Shown here one piece after another: positions 17,149 through 26,707 of a stretch of 64,000 nucleotides of DNA. A model generated the notes under the pieces. That model worked only from the letters and a program-made list of their open reading frames with translations. It searched no databases and was not told the origin of the DNA. The translations under genes and the position numbers were made by a program. Source of the DNA: an uncultured Phycisphaerales bacterium (GTDB lineage: Bacteria > Planctomycetota > Phycisphaerae > Tepidisphaerales > Tepidisphaeraceae); assembly GCA_903871935.1 (NCBI GenBank), contig CAIQIQ010000172.1, positions 1 to 64,000 on the forward strand, in the 5' to 3' direction. The first letter of the stretch is position 1, and each line of letters begins with the position of its first letter.

Positions 17149-20100
17149 ATGACCGTACCCGCCACCACGAAGACTGCCATCGCGGCGAATCCGCCTATCG
17201 CCGAGGATCCCCAGCGCAAGCAGCTTCAGCAGCTCACCACCCTGTGCATTGAGTGTGCCCAGGATGAGCAGAAGATCGAAGCCGACCATGAGCAACAGCT
17301 TGCTGAACACCAGCAGCGCATCCGCCACGCCCGCACTCAGAATGAACAGAACCGTCAGAAGAACCTCACCGCCATCGACCAACGCCGCGACGAAAAGCTT
17401 GTCCGCATCGAGGAACGTTACTCAACCGATTCCGCCAGCCTCGACCAGAAAACCCGGGAGACCCGCCAGAGCATCGAAAACAACAAGCTCTCCAGCGACG
17501 AACAGGTAAAGAAGAAGACGGAACAGGCTCGCTGGCTGGCCGAGAGTGTACTCGAGGCCGTCCAGACTCAGGTAGAGATCGAGTCACGCCAGGCCAAACA
17601 GCAGTATGCCACACACATCGCGGAGATCGACCACATTTCCAATTCGCTCGACGCGGCGCGAACGCGCCTGGAGCAGATGGAAATCGCATTCGAACCGCTG
17701 GCCGGTGAGGAGATAGGCCGCCAGATCGATGAGAAACCCGACGAGATCTACAAGGAACAACTGGCCAAAGCCGCCGAGCGGCTCGAAAGCCTCGGAAAGC
17801 TGCGGCTGCCTCGCGTCGTTGCCGGCGGAACACCCTACCTCGCGGGCATCCTGCTCTGCCCGACTATTACGGCCGGCATCGCCTACATTATGCCGCCCGG
17901 GAAAGCCTCGTGGATCGGGGCGGCCGTTGCCGCCGTGCTGGCAATCCTGGGCTGCATTGTTGTCTCCATCCAACTCCGTCGCAAGGCTCGCGCGCAGGTG
18001 GTTGGCATCTGCGTGCCCCTGTTGCAGAGCCTTGACCTCGCGCGCCGCGCCAATGAAAGCGGCTTCACCCGCGGTGAAGCGCAGCGGAAGCAGCGCGAGC
18101 ATGATGAACGCAGGAAGTGCGCTCTGGAAGTCGAAGGCGCTCGAGACAAGGCAAGGCCCCTGCAGACGCAGGCCGCCGAAACGCGATCCCGTCTTCTTGC
18201 CGAGCTGGATGAAAACTCATCTCTGGCTGCGCACAAGCTCGCCCAGGGCCGCACCGACCGCGTTGCCGAACTGACGGAACTTCACCGCTCTGCCACGGAG
18301 GCTGCCGAACACGCTTACGCCCACACCAAAGCCCGAATCGATGCAGATGATCAATCCGGCAGTTCCAGGATCCAACACGAGTACGAGCAGCGCAGCACCA
18401 ATCTCCAGAATCGCTGGAACGGCGGCCTGAAGACTCTGGCCCGCTTGCTCGCTGATGCCGACCACGCCCCCCCCGCTCCACTCTCCTGGGCGCCCGAAGC
18501 CTGGGAGCAGTGGCGCAGCCCGAAGGAGTTTCCTGGCTCCATCCCATTTGGCAAACTTCAGGTTGACCTGCGCACTCTTACCGCGCACGTGCCCCAGCGC
18601 CTTGCCCTGCCTGATGCCATCACCATTCCCGCCGTCCTCGCCTTCCCGCAGCGCGGCTCCATGCTGATCGAAACCGACCACGCCAGCCGCGCCCAGGCCA
18701 TCAACATTGCCAGCATGGTTGTGGCTCGCCTGCTGACCCATCTCCCCGCCGGCCGCGCCAAGCTCACCATTATTGACCCGGTCGGCCTGGGTCAAAGCTT
18801 TGCCGGCTTCATGCACCTCGCCGACCATGACGAGTCGCTCGTGGGTGGCCGTATCTGGACCGAAAATGAACACATCGAACAGCGCCTCGCCGATCTCACC
18901 GAACACATGGAAACCGTGATCCAGAAGTACCTCCGCAACGAATACCAGACCATCGACCAGTACAACGCCCAGGCGGGCGAACTGGCCGAACCCGTGCGCT
19001 TCCTCGTCATCGCCGATTTCCCCACCGCCTTTGAGACCGAATCGCTGCGCCGGCTTGCCAGTATCGCCACCAGCGGCGCCCGTTGCGGTGTCTACATGAT
19101 CATTATTCGCGACACCCGCCAGCAACTCCCGGCCGGCTCGCGCTACGAGGAACTGGTCGCACGTTCAATCTACCTGCGCATCAAGGAGGGCCGCACCACC
19201 TGGATCGACGATGTCTTCTCCCGTTTCCCGCTGACGCTGGATACGCCACCCGACGAGAAGATGCTGACCAGCGTGATGGACCTGGTCGGCCGCGCTGCCC
19301 ACGAAGCCAAGCGTGTTGAAGTTCCCTTCGATACCATTGCCCCCGGCGCCGCCAGACTCTGGAGTGCCAGTTCCCGCGAAGATCTCAAGATCGCTATCGG
19401 CAAGTCTGGCGCCACGCGCCTCCAGTCACTGCGCCTCGGCGTCGGCGTCGCCCAGCACGCGCTGATCGCCGGCAAGACCGGATCGGGTAAATCAAACCTG
19501 ATGCACACCATCGTCACCAATATGGCGATGTGGTATTCGCCTGATGAAGTGGAGTTTTATCTCGTCGACTTCAAGAAGGGCGTCGAGTTCAAGGCCTACG
19601 TCACCCAGCGCCTGCCCCACGCCCGCGCCATCGCTGTCGAGTCCGACCGCGAGTTCGGCCTCAGTGTTCTGCAGCGTGTCGATGCCGAACTCACCCGCCG
19701 CGGCGAACTATTCCGGGCGGCCGGAGTTCAGGAAATTGCGACATACCGGCAGAACACCAGGCAGCGGCTCCCGCGCACAGTTCTGCTCATCGATGAATTC
19801 CAGGAGTTCTTCTCGGAAGATGACAAACTCGGCCAGGAAGCCGCGGTCCTGCTCGATCGCCTCGTCCGCCAGGGACGTGCCTTCGGCGTTCACCTGGTCC
19901 TTGGTTCACAGACCATCGGCGGCTCCTCAGGACTCGCCCGCAGCACTCTCGGGCAGATGGCTGTCCGCATTGCCCTGCAGTGCAGCGAAACCGATTCGCA
20001 GCTCATTCTCGGCGACAACAACTCCGCCGCCCGCCTGCTCTCGCGCCCCGGCGAAGCAATCTACAACGACGCGGGGGGTCTGGTTGAATCCAACAGTCCC

Positions 20101-21057
20101 TTCCAGATCGCTTTCCTCCCCGATGAGCAGCGCGAACGCTATCTGGAGCTTGTGCAGGAGCGTACACGCAGCAGCGGCATCGAAATCGCGCCGTCGGTCG
20201 TCTTCGAAGGCAACGCCCCCGCCGATCTCCACAAGAACGCCCGCCTCATGCTCCTGCTCCATTCGCCTACGCGCCCAGCGCCCAGCCACGCCGTCCTCGG
20301 CTGGATGGGCGAACCCGTCTCCATCAAGGATCCCACCGCCGCCATCTTCCGACCCCAGAGCGGTGCGAACCTCCTCATGGTCGGCCAGCAGGATGAGCTG
20401 GCCCTCTCCATCATGTGTTCGGTCATGATCTCTCTCGCCGTCCAACACGCACCCGATGCCGCCAGGCTCGTTATTCTCGACGGTACTCCCGCCGACTCTC
20501 CCCTCTCCGACACTCTCTCGCGCACCACCGAGGCTCTGCCCCTACCATCCCGGAACATCTCTTACCGCGATGTGGATGTTGCCCTGAACGAACTCGTCGA
20601 AGAACTCGACTCCCGCATCACCGAATCGCATGACCGACACGATGCGGTCTACCTCTTCGTCTACGCGATTCAGCGTTATCGGACTCTCCGGCATCAGGAG
20701 GAGTCCTTCAGTCTCTCCAGCGAGGAGAAGAAACCGCAAGCCGATAAGCAGCTTGCCCGCCTGATCACCGAAGGCCCATCTCTGGGCATCCACGTCATCG
20801 CCTGGGCCGACACCGCCGTCACCCTCGATCGAACCTTCGAACGCGGCGTCCTCCGCGAGTTTGACCACCGCGTTCTCTTCCAGATGAGCGCCACCGACTC
20901 CAGCAACCTGATCGACTCCCCCGCCGCCAACAAACTTGGCCAGTTCCGCGCCCTGTCATATAGTGAAGAACAAGGCACCGCCGAAAAGTTCCGGCCGTAC
21001 GAAATCCCCACCCCCGTCCTGCTGGAGGAAGTCCGCGTTGCTCTGGCCAATAGGTAG
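17149..21057 (+). CDS. EccC/EssC-like FtsK/SpoIIIE ATPase with three ATPase modules
   Basis: The 1302-residue protein has a long charged coiled coil (about 30-215), two adjacent membrane helices (226-248, 254-276), a second coiled coil (about 280-420) and three tandem ATPase-like modules. The middle one is intact: Walker A GKTGSGKS at 775-782, Walker B LLIDEF at about 879-884, and GSQTIGGSSGLARSTLGQM after it. The first (about 480-730) has lost its P-loop (ETDHASRAQ near 505) but keeps a Walker-B-like FLVIADF; the third (about 1060-1302) has GQQDELALS instead of a P-loop. Membrane helices followed by three ATPase modules match type VII motor proteins. It ends an operon of two small WXG-like proteins and a coiled-coil protein. 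Plain chromosome-segregation FtsK has one motor and a gamma domain, so that is unlikely. Confidence 0.82.
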   Translation: MTVPATTKTAIAANPPIAEDPQRKQLQQLTTLCIECAQDEQKIEADHEQQLAEHQQRIRHARTQNEQNRQKNLTAIDQRRDEKLVRIEERYSTDSASLDQKTRETRQSIENNKLSSDEQVKKKTEQARWLAESVLEAVQTQVEIESRQAKQQYATHIAEIDHISNSLDAARTRLEQMEIAFEPLAGEEIGRQIDEKPDEIYKEQLAKAAERLESLGKLRLPRVVAGGTPYLAGILLCPTITAGIAYIMPPGKASWIGAAVAAVLAILGCIVVSIQLRRKARAQVVGICVPLLQSLDLARRANESGFTRGEAQRKQREHDERRKCALEVEGARDKARPLQTQAAETRSRLLAELDENSSLAAHKLAQGRTDRVAELTELHRSATEAAEHAYAHTKARIDADDQSGSSRIQHEYEQRSTNLQNRWNGGLKTLARLLADADHAPPAPLSWAPEAWEQWRSPKEFPGSIPFGKLQVDLRTLTAHVPQRLALPDAITIPAVLAFPQRGSMLIETDHASRAQAINIASMVVARLLTHLPAGRAKLTIIDPVGLGQSFAGFMHLADHDESLVGGRIWTENEHIEQRLADLTEHMETVIQKYLRNEYQTIDQYNAQAGELAEPVRFLVIADFPTAFETESLRRLASIATSGARCGVYMIIIRDTRQQLPAGSRYEELVARSIYLRIKEGRTTWIDDVFSRFPLTLDTPPDEKMLTSVMDLVGRAAHEAKRVEVPFDTIAPGAARLWSASSREDLKIAIGKSGATRLQSLRLGVGVAQHALIAGKTGSGKSNLMHTIVTNMAMWYSPDEVEFYLVDFKKGVEFKAYVTQRLPHARAIAVESDREFGLSVLQRVDAELTRRGELFRAAGVQEIATYRQNTRQRLPRTVLLIDEFQEFFSEDDKLGQEAAVLLDRLVRQGRAFGVHLVLGSQTIGGSSGLARSTLGQMAVRIALQCSETDSQLILGDNNSAARLLSRPGEAIYNDAGGLVESNSPFQIAFLPDEQRERYLELVQERTRSSGIEIAPSVVFEGNAPADLHKNARLMLLLHSPTRPAPSHAVLGWMGEPVSIKDPTAAIFRPQSGANLLMVGQQDELALSIMCSVMISLAVQHAPDAARLVILDGTPADSPLSDTLSRTTEALPLPSRNISYRDVDVALNELVEELDSRITESHDRHDAVYLFVYAIQRYRTLRHQEESFSLSSEEKKPQADKQLARLITEGPSLGIHVIAWADTAVTLDRTFERGVLREFDHRVLFQMSATDSSNLIDSPAANKLGQFRALSYSEEQGTAEKFRPYEIPTPVLLEEVRVALANR

Positions 21058-21106
21058 AGCCGTCCAGGTGGGCCGTGCGTCTGCGCTGCGAACCGGCAAC
21101 GCAAAC

Positions 21107-21757
21107 CTATTTCCACACAAACCCCAATGCATCCAGGAACGCTTTGGCCAACACCATGTGTCCGATGCTGCTGGGGTGGACGCGATCCCAGGCGAGTGTG
21201 CCGGGATAGTATTGTTTGAGCACGCGATCGAACGCCGCCTGGGTATCCACACACAGCGTCTTGTGTTTAGCGGCGATCTCTTTCACGATCGCCCCGTAGC
21301 GGTCCATCTGGGCGCGCATGCCATCATTGCGGTTGGGCTCGATATAGTACGGCGTCAGCAGCACCATCCCTTTCACCTTGCCCACCGTCTGGCCAACCAG
21401 TTCATCCAGGTTCGCGCGATATTCATCGGGCAGCACATGCACTTCCGTCTGCCAGGGCATATCGAACTGCCGCCAGACGTCGTTGATTCCGATCATGCAC
21501 GAGACCCACTGCGGCTTGAGGTCGAAGACATCACGCTGCCAGCGGCTCTTGAGGTCGCGGGTGGTGTGGCCGCTCGTGCCGACGTTGACTACGCGAATCA
21601 TCAGGTCCGGATTCACTGCGCCCAGCAGGGCATTGACCAGATTCACATATCCCCGGCCATACGGCTCAAAGAGCCCCTCACCATACGGCTGCGCACGGCC
21701 CGCATCCGTGATCGAATCGCCAATCATCACCAGCTTGTCATTCGCATTAAGCAACAT
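21107..21757 (-). CDS. SGNH/GDSL-family hydrolase (cytoplasmic)
   Basis: All four SGNH blocks are visible in 216 residues: block I GDSITDAGR (Ser near residue 14), block II with Gly in NVGTSGHTT, block III GINDVW and block V DRVHPSSIGH (Asp and His of the catalytic triad). The enzyme should cleave an ester, for example an acetyl or acyl group on a sugar; YcjR/rhamnogalacturonan acetylesterase-like relatives share this layout. No signal peptide is seen, so it probably acts on imported substrates. It lies alone, 49 bp from the end of the convergent FtsK gene. Confidence 0.85.
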   Translation of the reverse strand: MLLNANDKLVMIGDSITDAGRAQPYGEGLFEPYGRGYVNLVNALLGAVNPDLMIRVVNVGTSGHTTRDLKSRWQRDVFDLKPQWVSCMIGINDVWRQFDMPWQTEVHVLPDEYRANLDELVGQTVGKVKGMVLLTPYYIEPNRNDGMRAQMDRYGAIVKEIAAKHKTLCVDTQAAFDRVLKQYYPGTLAWDRVHPSSIGHMVLAKAFLDALGFVWK

Positions 21758-21827
21758 CGTTTGGTCTCCTGAGAAGAAGTCCAGATGTTACAAAGGCGGG
21801 CTCAGCAGTGCTACTTCGGCGTGGCCA

Positions 21828-22370
21828 TTAACGGCCTGTTTGCTCATCTGACTCGCCATCTTCCTCCGCATCCTCCTCCTCACTGCCCGACTCCTCCTCG
21901 TCAGCGAAATCCTCATCGCTCGACGGCCCAAAGCCTGTAAATCCCGCGTCCATCTCTTTCACCCACTCGTCGAAGGCGCTGCTGAACTGCTCGACCCACT
22001 GCTGCACCGGCCGATCCTCCACGTAGCCGGGTTCGCCGAAACTCGCCAGGGTATTGCTAAGGGCGGCTTCGGCCAGGTCGGCGCGGCCATCGAGATGCTG
22101 CATGCCCCGCCTCAAGCTGGCCAGGATAACGGACCTCTGCTCGGGCGAGAACTGCGCTGCGGCCACGGCGAAGACCGCGCAAACATAGATGAATTCACAG
22201 TCCATGTCCTCCCATGGCTCCTCGACCAGGTAGTCGAACTGTTCGACCGTCTCGTCGAGCAGAGCCGCATCGGCCGGGAGCCGGCAGGCCAGACCCCAGA
22301 TCGCATCCCATGGCGCCGGGCCCTGCTTCTTGAATGGGGAAAACAGATCCTCGGGCAATTCCTCGCTCAT
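21828..22370 (-). CDS. Hypothetical protein with strongly acidic C-terminal tail
   Basis: The start at 22370 is set by GAAGGAG 6 nt before the ATG; the longer frame up to 22556 would run into the acetolactate synthase gene. The 180-residue product has a helical body (about 1-130, including LPADAALLDETVEQFDYL) and ends in about 35 residues dominated by Asp and Glu. I do not recognise the family. It follows ilvB by 91 bp on the same strand. The acidic tail suggests binding to a basic partner or metal ions, but that is only a guess. Confidence 0.7.
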   Translation of the reverse strand: MSEELPEDLFSPFKKQGPAPWDAIWGLACRLPADAALLDETVEQFDYLVEEPWEDMDCEFIYVCAVFAVAAAQFSPEQRSVILASLRRGMQHLDGRADLAEAALSNTLASFGEPGYVEDRPVQQWVEQFSSAFDEWVKEMDAGFTGFGPSSDEDFADEEESGSEEEDAEEDGESDEQTGR

Positions 22371-22461
22371 GCGCGCTCCTTCGGTCCCAATACAGCAAGG
22401 CATGTCTATCCCATCGGAACGGGATGAACATGCTTGAATTTGCAGCTTTAGTGTATCTGCT

Positions 22462-24231
22462 TCAGGCCAGCGTGCCCAATTCCATCTCATGCAGGCCCTT
22501 GCCGGCCGGCACCATTGGGTACACATGCTCACTGGGCTCAACGCAGAACTCGGCAACCACCGGACCGGGATGCTTGAGCATTTCGGCCACGCTCGCCGCG
22601 ATGTTGCCCTTCTGGTCGCAGCGCAGACCCTTGACGCCCATACTCTCAGCGAGCATGGGAAAGTTCGGGTTCTTCATGACCGTGCCGGCATACCGGTGGC
22701 CATAGAACAGGTCCTGCCACTGCTTGACCATGCCCAGGAAGTTGTTGTTGAGGATAACGATCTTGCAGGGAATGTTGTACTCGGCGATGGTCGCCAGTTC
22801 CGTCATCGTCATCATGAACGAGCCGTCGCCGTCGATGTCAATCACCATCTTGTCGGGCCGGCCGAGCTGTGCCCCCATGGCCGATGGCACACCATAGCCC
22901 ATCGTGCCCAGACCGCCCGAGGTGATCATCTGTCGCGGGAAACGCCAGCGGTAGAACTGGGCCGCCCACATCTGATGCTGGCCGACCCCGGTCGCGAGAA
23001 TCGCATCGCCGTGGGTCTGCTTGTAGATTTCCTCAATGACCGCCTGCGGCTTCATCAGTTTCGAATCATCCAGATAGCGGAACGGATAGCGCTTCTTCCA
23101 TCCGTTGATCTGGGCAAACCACTCAGTGCGGTCGTGGTGTTCGATATAACCAAGCATCTCTTCCAAGCACAGCCGGGCATCACCGACCACCGGCACATCG
23201 ACATCCACGTTCTTCGAGATCGAGGAGGGATCGACATCAATATGGATAATCTTCGCATGCGGCGCAAACGTCGCCAGGTTGCCGGTCACGCGATCATCGA
23301 AACGTGCGCCAACCGCAATCAGGCAGTCGCTCTCCTGCACCGCATAGTTGGCATAGGCACTTCCGTGCATCCCCAGCATATGCAGCGCCCTTGGATCCAG
23401 TTCATCAAACGCGCCCAGGCCCAGCAGCGTGGTGGTCACGGGGATGTTCCCCTTGGCCGCCAGCTTGCGCAGAACCTCGTGAGCATTGGCGATGATCACC
23501 CCGCCACCGACATAGAGCACCGGCTTGTGTGCCTTGTTGATCAGCTCGGCCGCCGCCATCACCTGTTTGTCATGTCCGGAATGGGCATAGGAGTTGCGCC
23601 GCTTCTCCATGTGAGCGCGGGGTCTGTCATCTAGTTCCTCCGGGCAGACCATGGAAGTGATATCCTTGGGCAGATCCACCAGCACCGAGCCGGGGCGGCC
23701 GCTGGTGGCAATCAGGAAGGCCTCGTTCACAATCCGCGGCAGATCGTGGATGTCCTTCACCAGGTAGTTCCACTTCGTGCAGGGCCGCGTGATGCCCGTA
23801 ACGTCAGCCTCCTGGAAGGCATCGTTGCCGATGGCCTTGGTTGCCACCTGGCCGGAAAAGCACACCAGCGGAATCGAATCCATCTGCGCGGTTGCCAACG
23901 GCGTCACCATGTTGGTGGCGCCCGGTCCGGAGGTCACGATGCACACGCCCGGCTTGCCGGTGGCGCGGGCATAGCCATCGCCGGCGTGGCCGGCGCCTTG
24001 TTCGTGACGGGTCAGGATGAACTTGGCAGGTGTGTTGTAGAGCACATCAAAGACAGGCAGAATCGCTCCGCCAGGATAGCCGAAGATGACCTCGGTCTTG
24101 TGCGTATCGACGATCAGGTCATGGACAATCTGAGCCCCGGTCTTGCCCTTGAAGCGGGCGTTGGACTTGCCCACCTCGATCTGAGGTGCTTCGGCTTTGG
24201 AAGGCTTTGAATGGGCTGTTGTGCTGCTCAT
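22462..24231 (-). CDS. ilvB: Acetolactate synthase, catalytic (large) subunit
   Basis: The 589-residue ThDP enzyme shows the activating Glu in [16 protein letters not shown] (about residue 77), [15 protein letters not shown] in the N-terminal domain, a central FAD-type domain ([13 protein letters not shown]) and the Mg-ThDP site GDGSF near residue 467 with NNNFLGMV. It makes acetolactate or acetohydroxybutyrate for valine, leucine and isoleucine. AGGTG lies 8 nt before the ATG. No ilvN regulatory subunit or ilvC follows; the downstream gene is hypothetical. Together with cimA at 12793 it suggests isoleucine is made through citramalate. Confidence 0.93.
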   Translation of the reverse strand: MSSTTAHSKPSKAEAPQIEVGKSNARFKGKTGAQIVHDLIVDTHKTEVIFGYPGGAILPVFDVLYNTPAKFILTRHEQGAGHAGDGYARATGKPGVCIVTSGPGATNMVTPLATAQMDSIPLVCFSGQVATKAIGNDAFQEADVTGITRPCTKWNYLVKDIHDLPRIVNEAFLIATSGRPGSVLVDLPKDITSMVCPEELDDRPRAHMEKRRNSYAHSGHDKQVMAAAELINKAHKPVLYVGGGVIIANAHEVLRKLAAKGNIPVTTTLLGLGAFDELDPRALHMLGMHGSAYANYAVQESDCLIAVGARFDDRVTGNLATFAPHAKIIHIDVDPSSISKNVDVDVPVVGDARLCLEEMLGYIEHHDRTEWFAQINGWKKRYPFRYLDDSKLMKPQAVIEEIYKQTHGDAILATGVGQHQMWAAQFYRWRFPRQMITSGGLGTMGYGVPSAMGAQLGRPDKMVIDIDGDGSFMMTMTELATIAEYNIPCKIVILNNNFLGMVKQWQDLFYGHRYAGTVMKNPNFPMLAESMGVKGLRCDQKGNIAASVAEMLKHPGPVVAEFCVEPSEHVYPMVPAGKGLHEMELGTLA

Positions 24232-24566
24232 GGGTTCACCTGCAATTACGTAAGGTCGCCGACTCTATCGGCAAGGTGCTAAGCATTCAATGTGTTACGA
24301 AGAACTTGAGGCAAGAGATGCCACATTTCCTCGCCAATATGGTGTAATCCCAAGGCGAGGAACCGAAGTGGGCCGGGCAATGGTAAGCATCCTCGCGTTA
24401 GCGAACGCTCATTCCCACTGCGACCGGCCTAACGTACGACGACCGTAAGTCGAGAAACGATCTGGTTCATGAGAAACAACAATAGGCCGACGCCGGGACA
24501 CGGTCAATCAGGGCAGACTCAAGGCGAAGCAGCACCGTCGCCCTTACGTCGACGCGCCTAAGACAT
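24232..24566. other. Intergenic region upstream of ilvB; no gene seen
   Basis: These 335 bp separate the isomerase gene end from the ilvB start, both on the minus strand. It should hold the ilvB promoter and leader. I see no T-box, leader peptide rich in branched-chain codons, or strong terminator hairpin. Confidence 0.5.
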
Positions 24567-25394
24567 TCACAATGCCAGCGGAATCTGCTTCTCCTGGCAG
24601 ATCTTCTTCAGAGCATCGACGGCAACCTTAAAGAGCTTGGGCCCGGAGAATCCGGCAAACTGGCCGGCGTGGGCCAGGTGCGGTTCCAGGGTCAGCACGC
24701 CGCGATAGCCGCTCTTGAAGGCATCTTCCAATAGTGGCGCGATACCACCATCACCTTGGCCGGCCGGCATCACCTTGCCCTCATACAGCGCATCCTTGAT
24801 GTGCAGGTGGGCGAGGTACGGTTTCAGATCAGCCCAGCAATTCCTGGGGTTCTGCCCGGCCACCACGAAATTGGCGAAATCGAAACAGTTCCGCAGTTTC
24901 GGCGAGTTCACGGTGCGGAGAATATCCAGGCATTCCTTGCCCATCTCACCATAGATGCGTCCTTCGTTCTCATGCACGAGGATGACATCGCGATTCTCAA
25001 CGTACTCAACCATTGCCTCAAGCCGGCGCATTACTTCGTCGCGATAGGCATACATGAGCTCGCCATCGCGCGGTGGATAGAAACTGAAGATGCGGATCAA
25101 CGGCGACTGGAAGTACTCGGCAAGCTGAACCGCCTTCTTGAATCGATCAAAGTGTGGCTCGAAGGGATCGGTAACCTTCACCTTGCCGATCGGTGAACCA
25201 ATGGCGGAGATGCCCATGCCGGCCGCCTTGAGCTTGGTGCGAATGTCCGCGCACTGGGCATCATCAAAGTCCATGACGTTCTTGCCGCCAGCGCCGCGCA
25301 ACTCAATCAGGTGGACACCATTCTCCTGACACACGCTGATTTGTTCATCGATGGATGGAGAGATCTCGTCAGCAAACGCGGAGAGTTTGAGCAT
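24567..25394 (-). CDS. Sugar phosphate isomerase/epimerase-type TIM barrel
   Basis: The start at 25394 has AAAGGAAG about 7 nt upstream; the upstream in-frame start at 25436 lacks one. The 275 residues follow the xylose-isomerase-like AP_endonuc_2 fold: LKLSAFADEIS at strand 1, a metal-binding Glu in LVHENEGRIYGE, CFDFANF, HLHIKDALYEG and a terminal LTLEPHL. Members isomerise or epimerise sugars such as inosose, hydroxypyruvate or ketohexoses. It is the last gene of a set with two esterase-like hydrolases and an oligogalacturonate-lyase-like protein, pointing to breakdown-sugar metabolism. Confidence 0.82.
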   Translation of the reverse strand: MLKLSAFADEISPSIDEQISVCQENGVHLIELRGAGGKNVMDFDDAQCADIRTKLKAAGMGISAIGSPIGKVKVTDPFEPHFDRFKKAVQLAEYFQSPLIRIFSFYPPRDGELMYAYRDEVMRRLEAMVEYVENRDVILVHENEGRIYGEMGKECLDILRTVNSPKLRNCFDFANFVVAGQNPRNCWADLKPYLAHLHIKDALYEGKVMPAGQGDGGIAPLLEDAFKSGYRGVLTLEPHLAHAGQFAGFSGPKLFKVAVDALKKICQEKQIPLAL

Positions 25395-25500
25395 AGTTTT
25401 GCTTCCTTTGCCTGTGTGTGGGTTTCCAACATCCACCGGGCAGAGCTGATTCTAGATGGCACTGGCGCAGCGTCAATGACCGCTGCAGAAGAGCCCGCGC

Positions 25501-26565
25501 CTACACCGATGCCGCGCCCAGATGCTTGCCGAAGAACGCCTCGGACTTATTTCCGCCCCAGCCGTGCTCGCCGGGATGCAGATCCAGCCACAGGCTGTCG
25601 GATGCGCCGGCCGCCTTGTAGATTTTCTGAAGTTGCTTGTAGCAGACCATCGACTGATCCGGGCGGAAGCAACTGTCATTGGCGCCGATGTCGATCAGCA
25701 GCGGTGCTGGCGCCAACAGGCCCTGCAGATCGGGCAGGTCCACCAGTTTGAACAGCCCGGGAGCCACCTGCATGCCGCAGTAGTTCGTGTCGCGAATGCC
25801 GAAATAGGCAAAGAGGTCGCTGTAGCAGATCACTTCCGTTGCCTTGATTCGTTTATCGACGAGCCCCATCCACAGCGCCATCGTCCCGCCGCCGCTTAGT
25901 CCCATCACGCCAAGACGGTTGCCATCGACGTGCGGAAGGGTCAACGCGAAGTCGGTCGCGGCCTGGCCATGGGTGACGTTGATGGCCAGCGAGGTCGTTC
26001 CCAGCATGGTGGCATGCAGATAGTAGATGTTGCACCAGTCGCGGCCGCCGGCATTGTTGCGGAAGTTGGGACGGTGGGCGTCGTTGCGTTCGCCAAAGCC
26101 GATCCAGTCAATGGCGTAAGTGATATATCCCGCTTTGGCCATGACATGGCCATAGTTGTACTTGTGCATGGCAATGGCCGATCGCAGTTCGGCGGATGAA
26201 TCATTGCCCATCACAGGCTCTTTGCCGTAATTGCCATGGCCATGGCAGCAGAGAATGGCCGGGCGTTTCTGCCCTTTCTTCAGGTCCTTGGGATAGTTGA
26301 TCAGGAACTCGGCGGCGATATGCGGGCCAACGTTGATCAGCCAGCGCTGCTTGAGCAGGCCATCGTGCTCATACTCGAGCAGGAGCATCGGATCGGCCGG
26401 CACGCGCTTGGGGAAATCGCCCAGCGTTGCGATCACGCGCGGATAGGCCGCCTTCTTCCAGCGGGCAAATTCCTGGGCGTTCTTTGCCTTGAAGCGGAAC
26501 TCTGGAACGTGTTCCAGCGCCATCTTCTCAAACATTCCCTGCGGACTGAGGTTGCGAAACGACAT
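25501..26565 (-). CDS. Alpha/beta hydrolase, acetyl-esterase/dienelactone-hydrolase-like
   Basis: The start at 26565 has AGGAG 6 nt upstream. The 354-residue product shows ILCCHGHGNYGKEP (oxyanion region), the nucleophile elbow GLSGGG, an acid in DIGANDSCF and a His in LHPGEHGWGG. No signal peptide is seen. Relatives of this size act as acetylxylan or pectin acetylesterases or on unknown esters, so this is a family-level assignment. Its neighbours upstream are an oligogalacturonate-lyase-like protein and an SGNH esterase, and downstream a sugar isomerase, all on the same strand. Confidence 0.8.
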   Translation of the reverse strand: MSFRNLSPQGMFEKMALEHVPEFRFKAKNAQEFARWKKAAYPRVIATLGDFPKRVPADPMLLLEYEHDGLLKQRWLINVGPHIAAEFLINYPKDLKKGQKRPAILCCHGHGNYGKEPVMGNDSSAELRSAIAMHKYNYGHVMAKAGYITYAIDWIGFGERNDAHRPNFRNNAGGRDWCNIYYLHATMLGTTSLAINVTHGQAATDFALTLPHVDGNRLGVMGLSGGGTMALWMGLVDKRIKATEVICYSDLFAYFGIRDTNYCGMQVAPGLFKLVDLPDLQGLLAPAPLLIDIGANDSCFRPDQSMVCYKQLQKIYKAAGASDSLWLDLHPGEHGWGGNKSEAFFGKHLGAASV

Positions 26566-26707
26566 GTTGCTCCTGTTGATGAAGTACGGATCTCGATCGT
26601 CGAACGCGGGCAATATCCGATACGACTCGACCAATGTCAAAACGAGCCGCGTGCCCAGGAACACCAGGTCGAGGCCAGGACGTGCTCCTCGGAGCCGCGA
26701 AACGGGA

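Noticed and set aside
17149-21057. Chromosome-partition FtsK
   Set aside because: Only two membrane helices, two large coiled coils, three ATPase-like modules and no C-terminal gamma domain; operon partners are WXG-like small proteins.
22489-23634. 381-residue plus-strand open frame
   Set aside because: Antisense to ilvB, which has a full set of family motifs.
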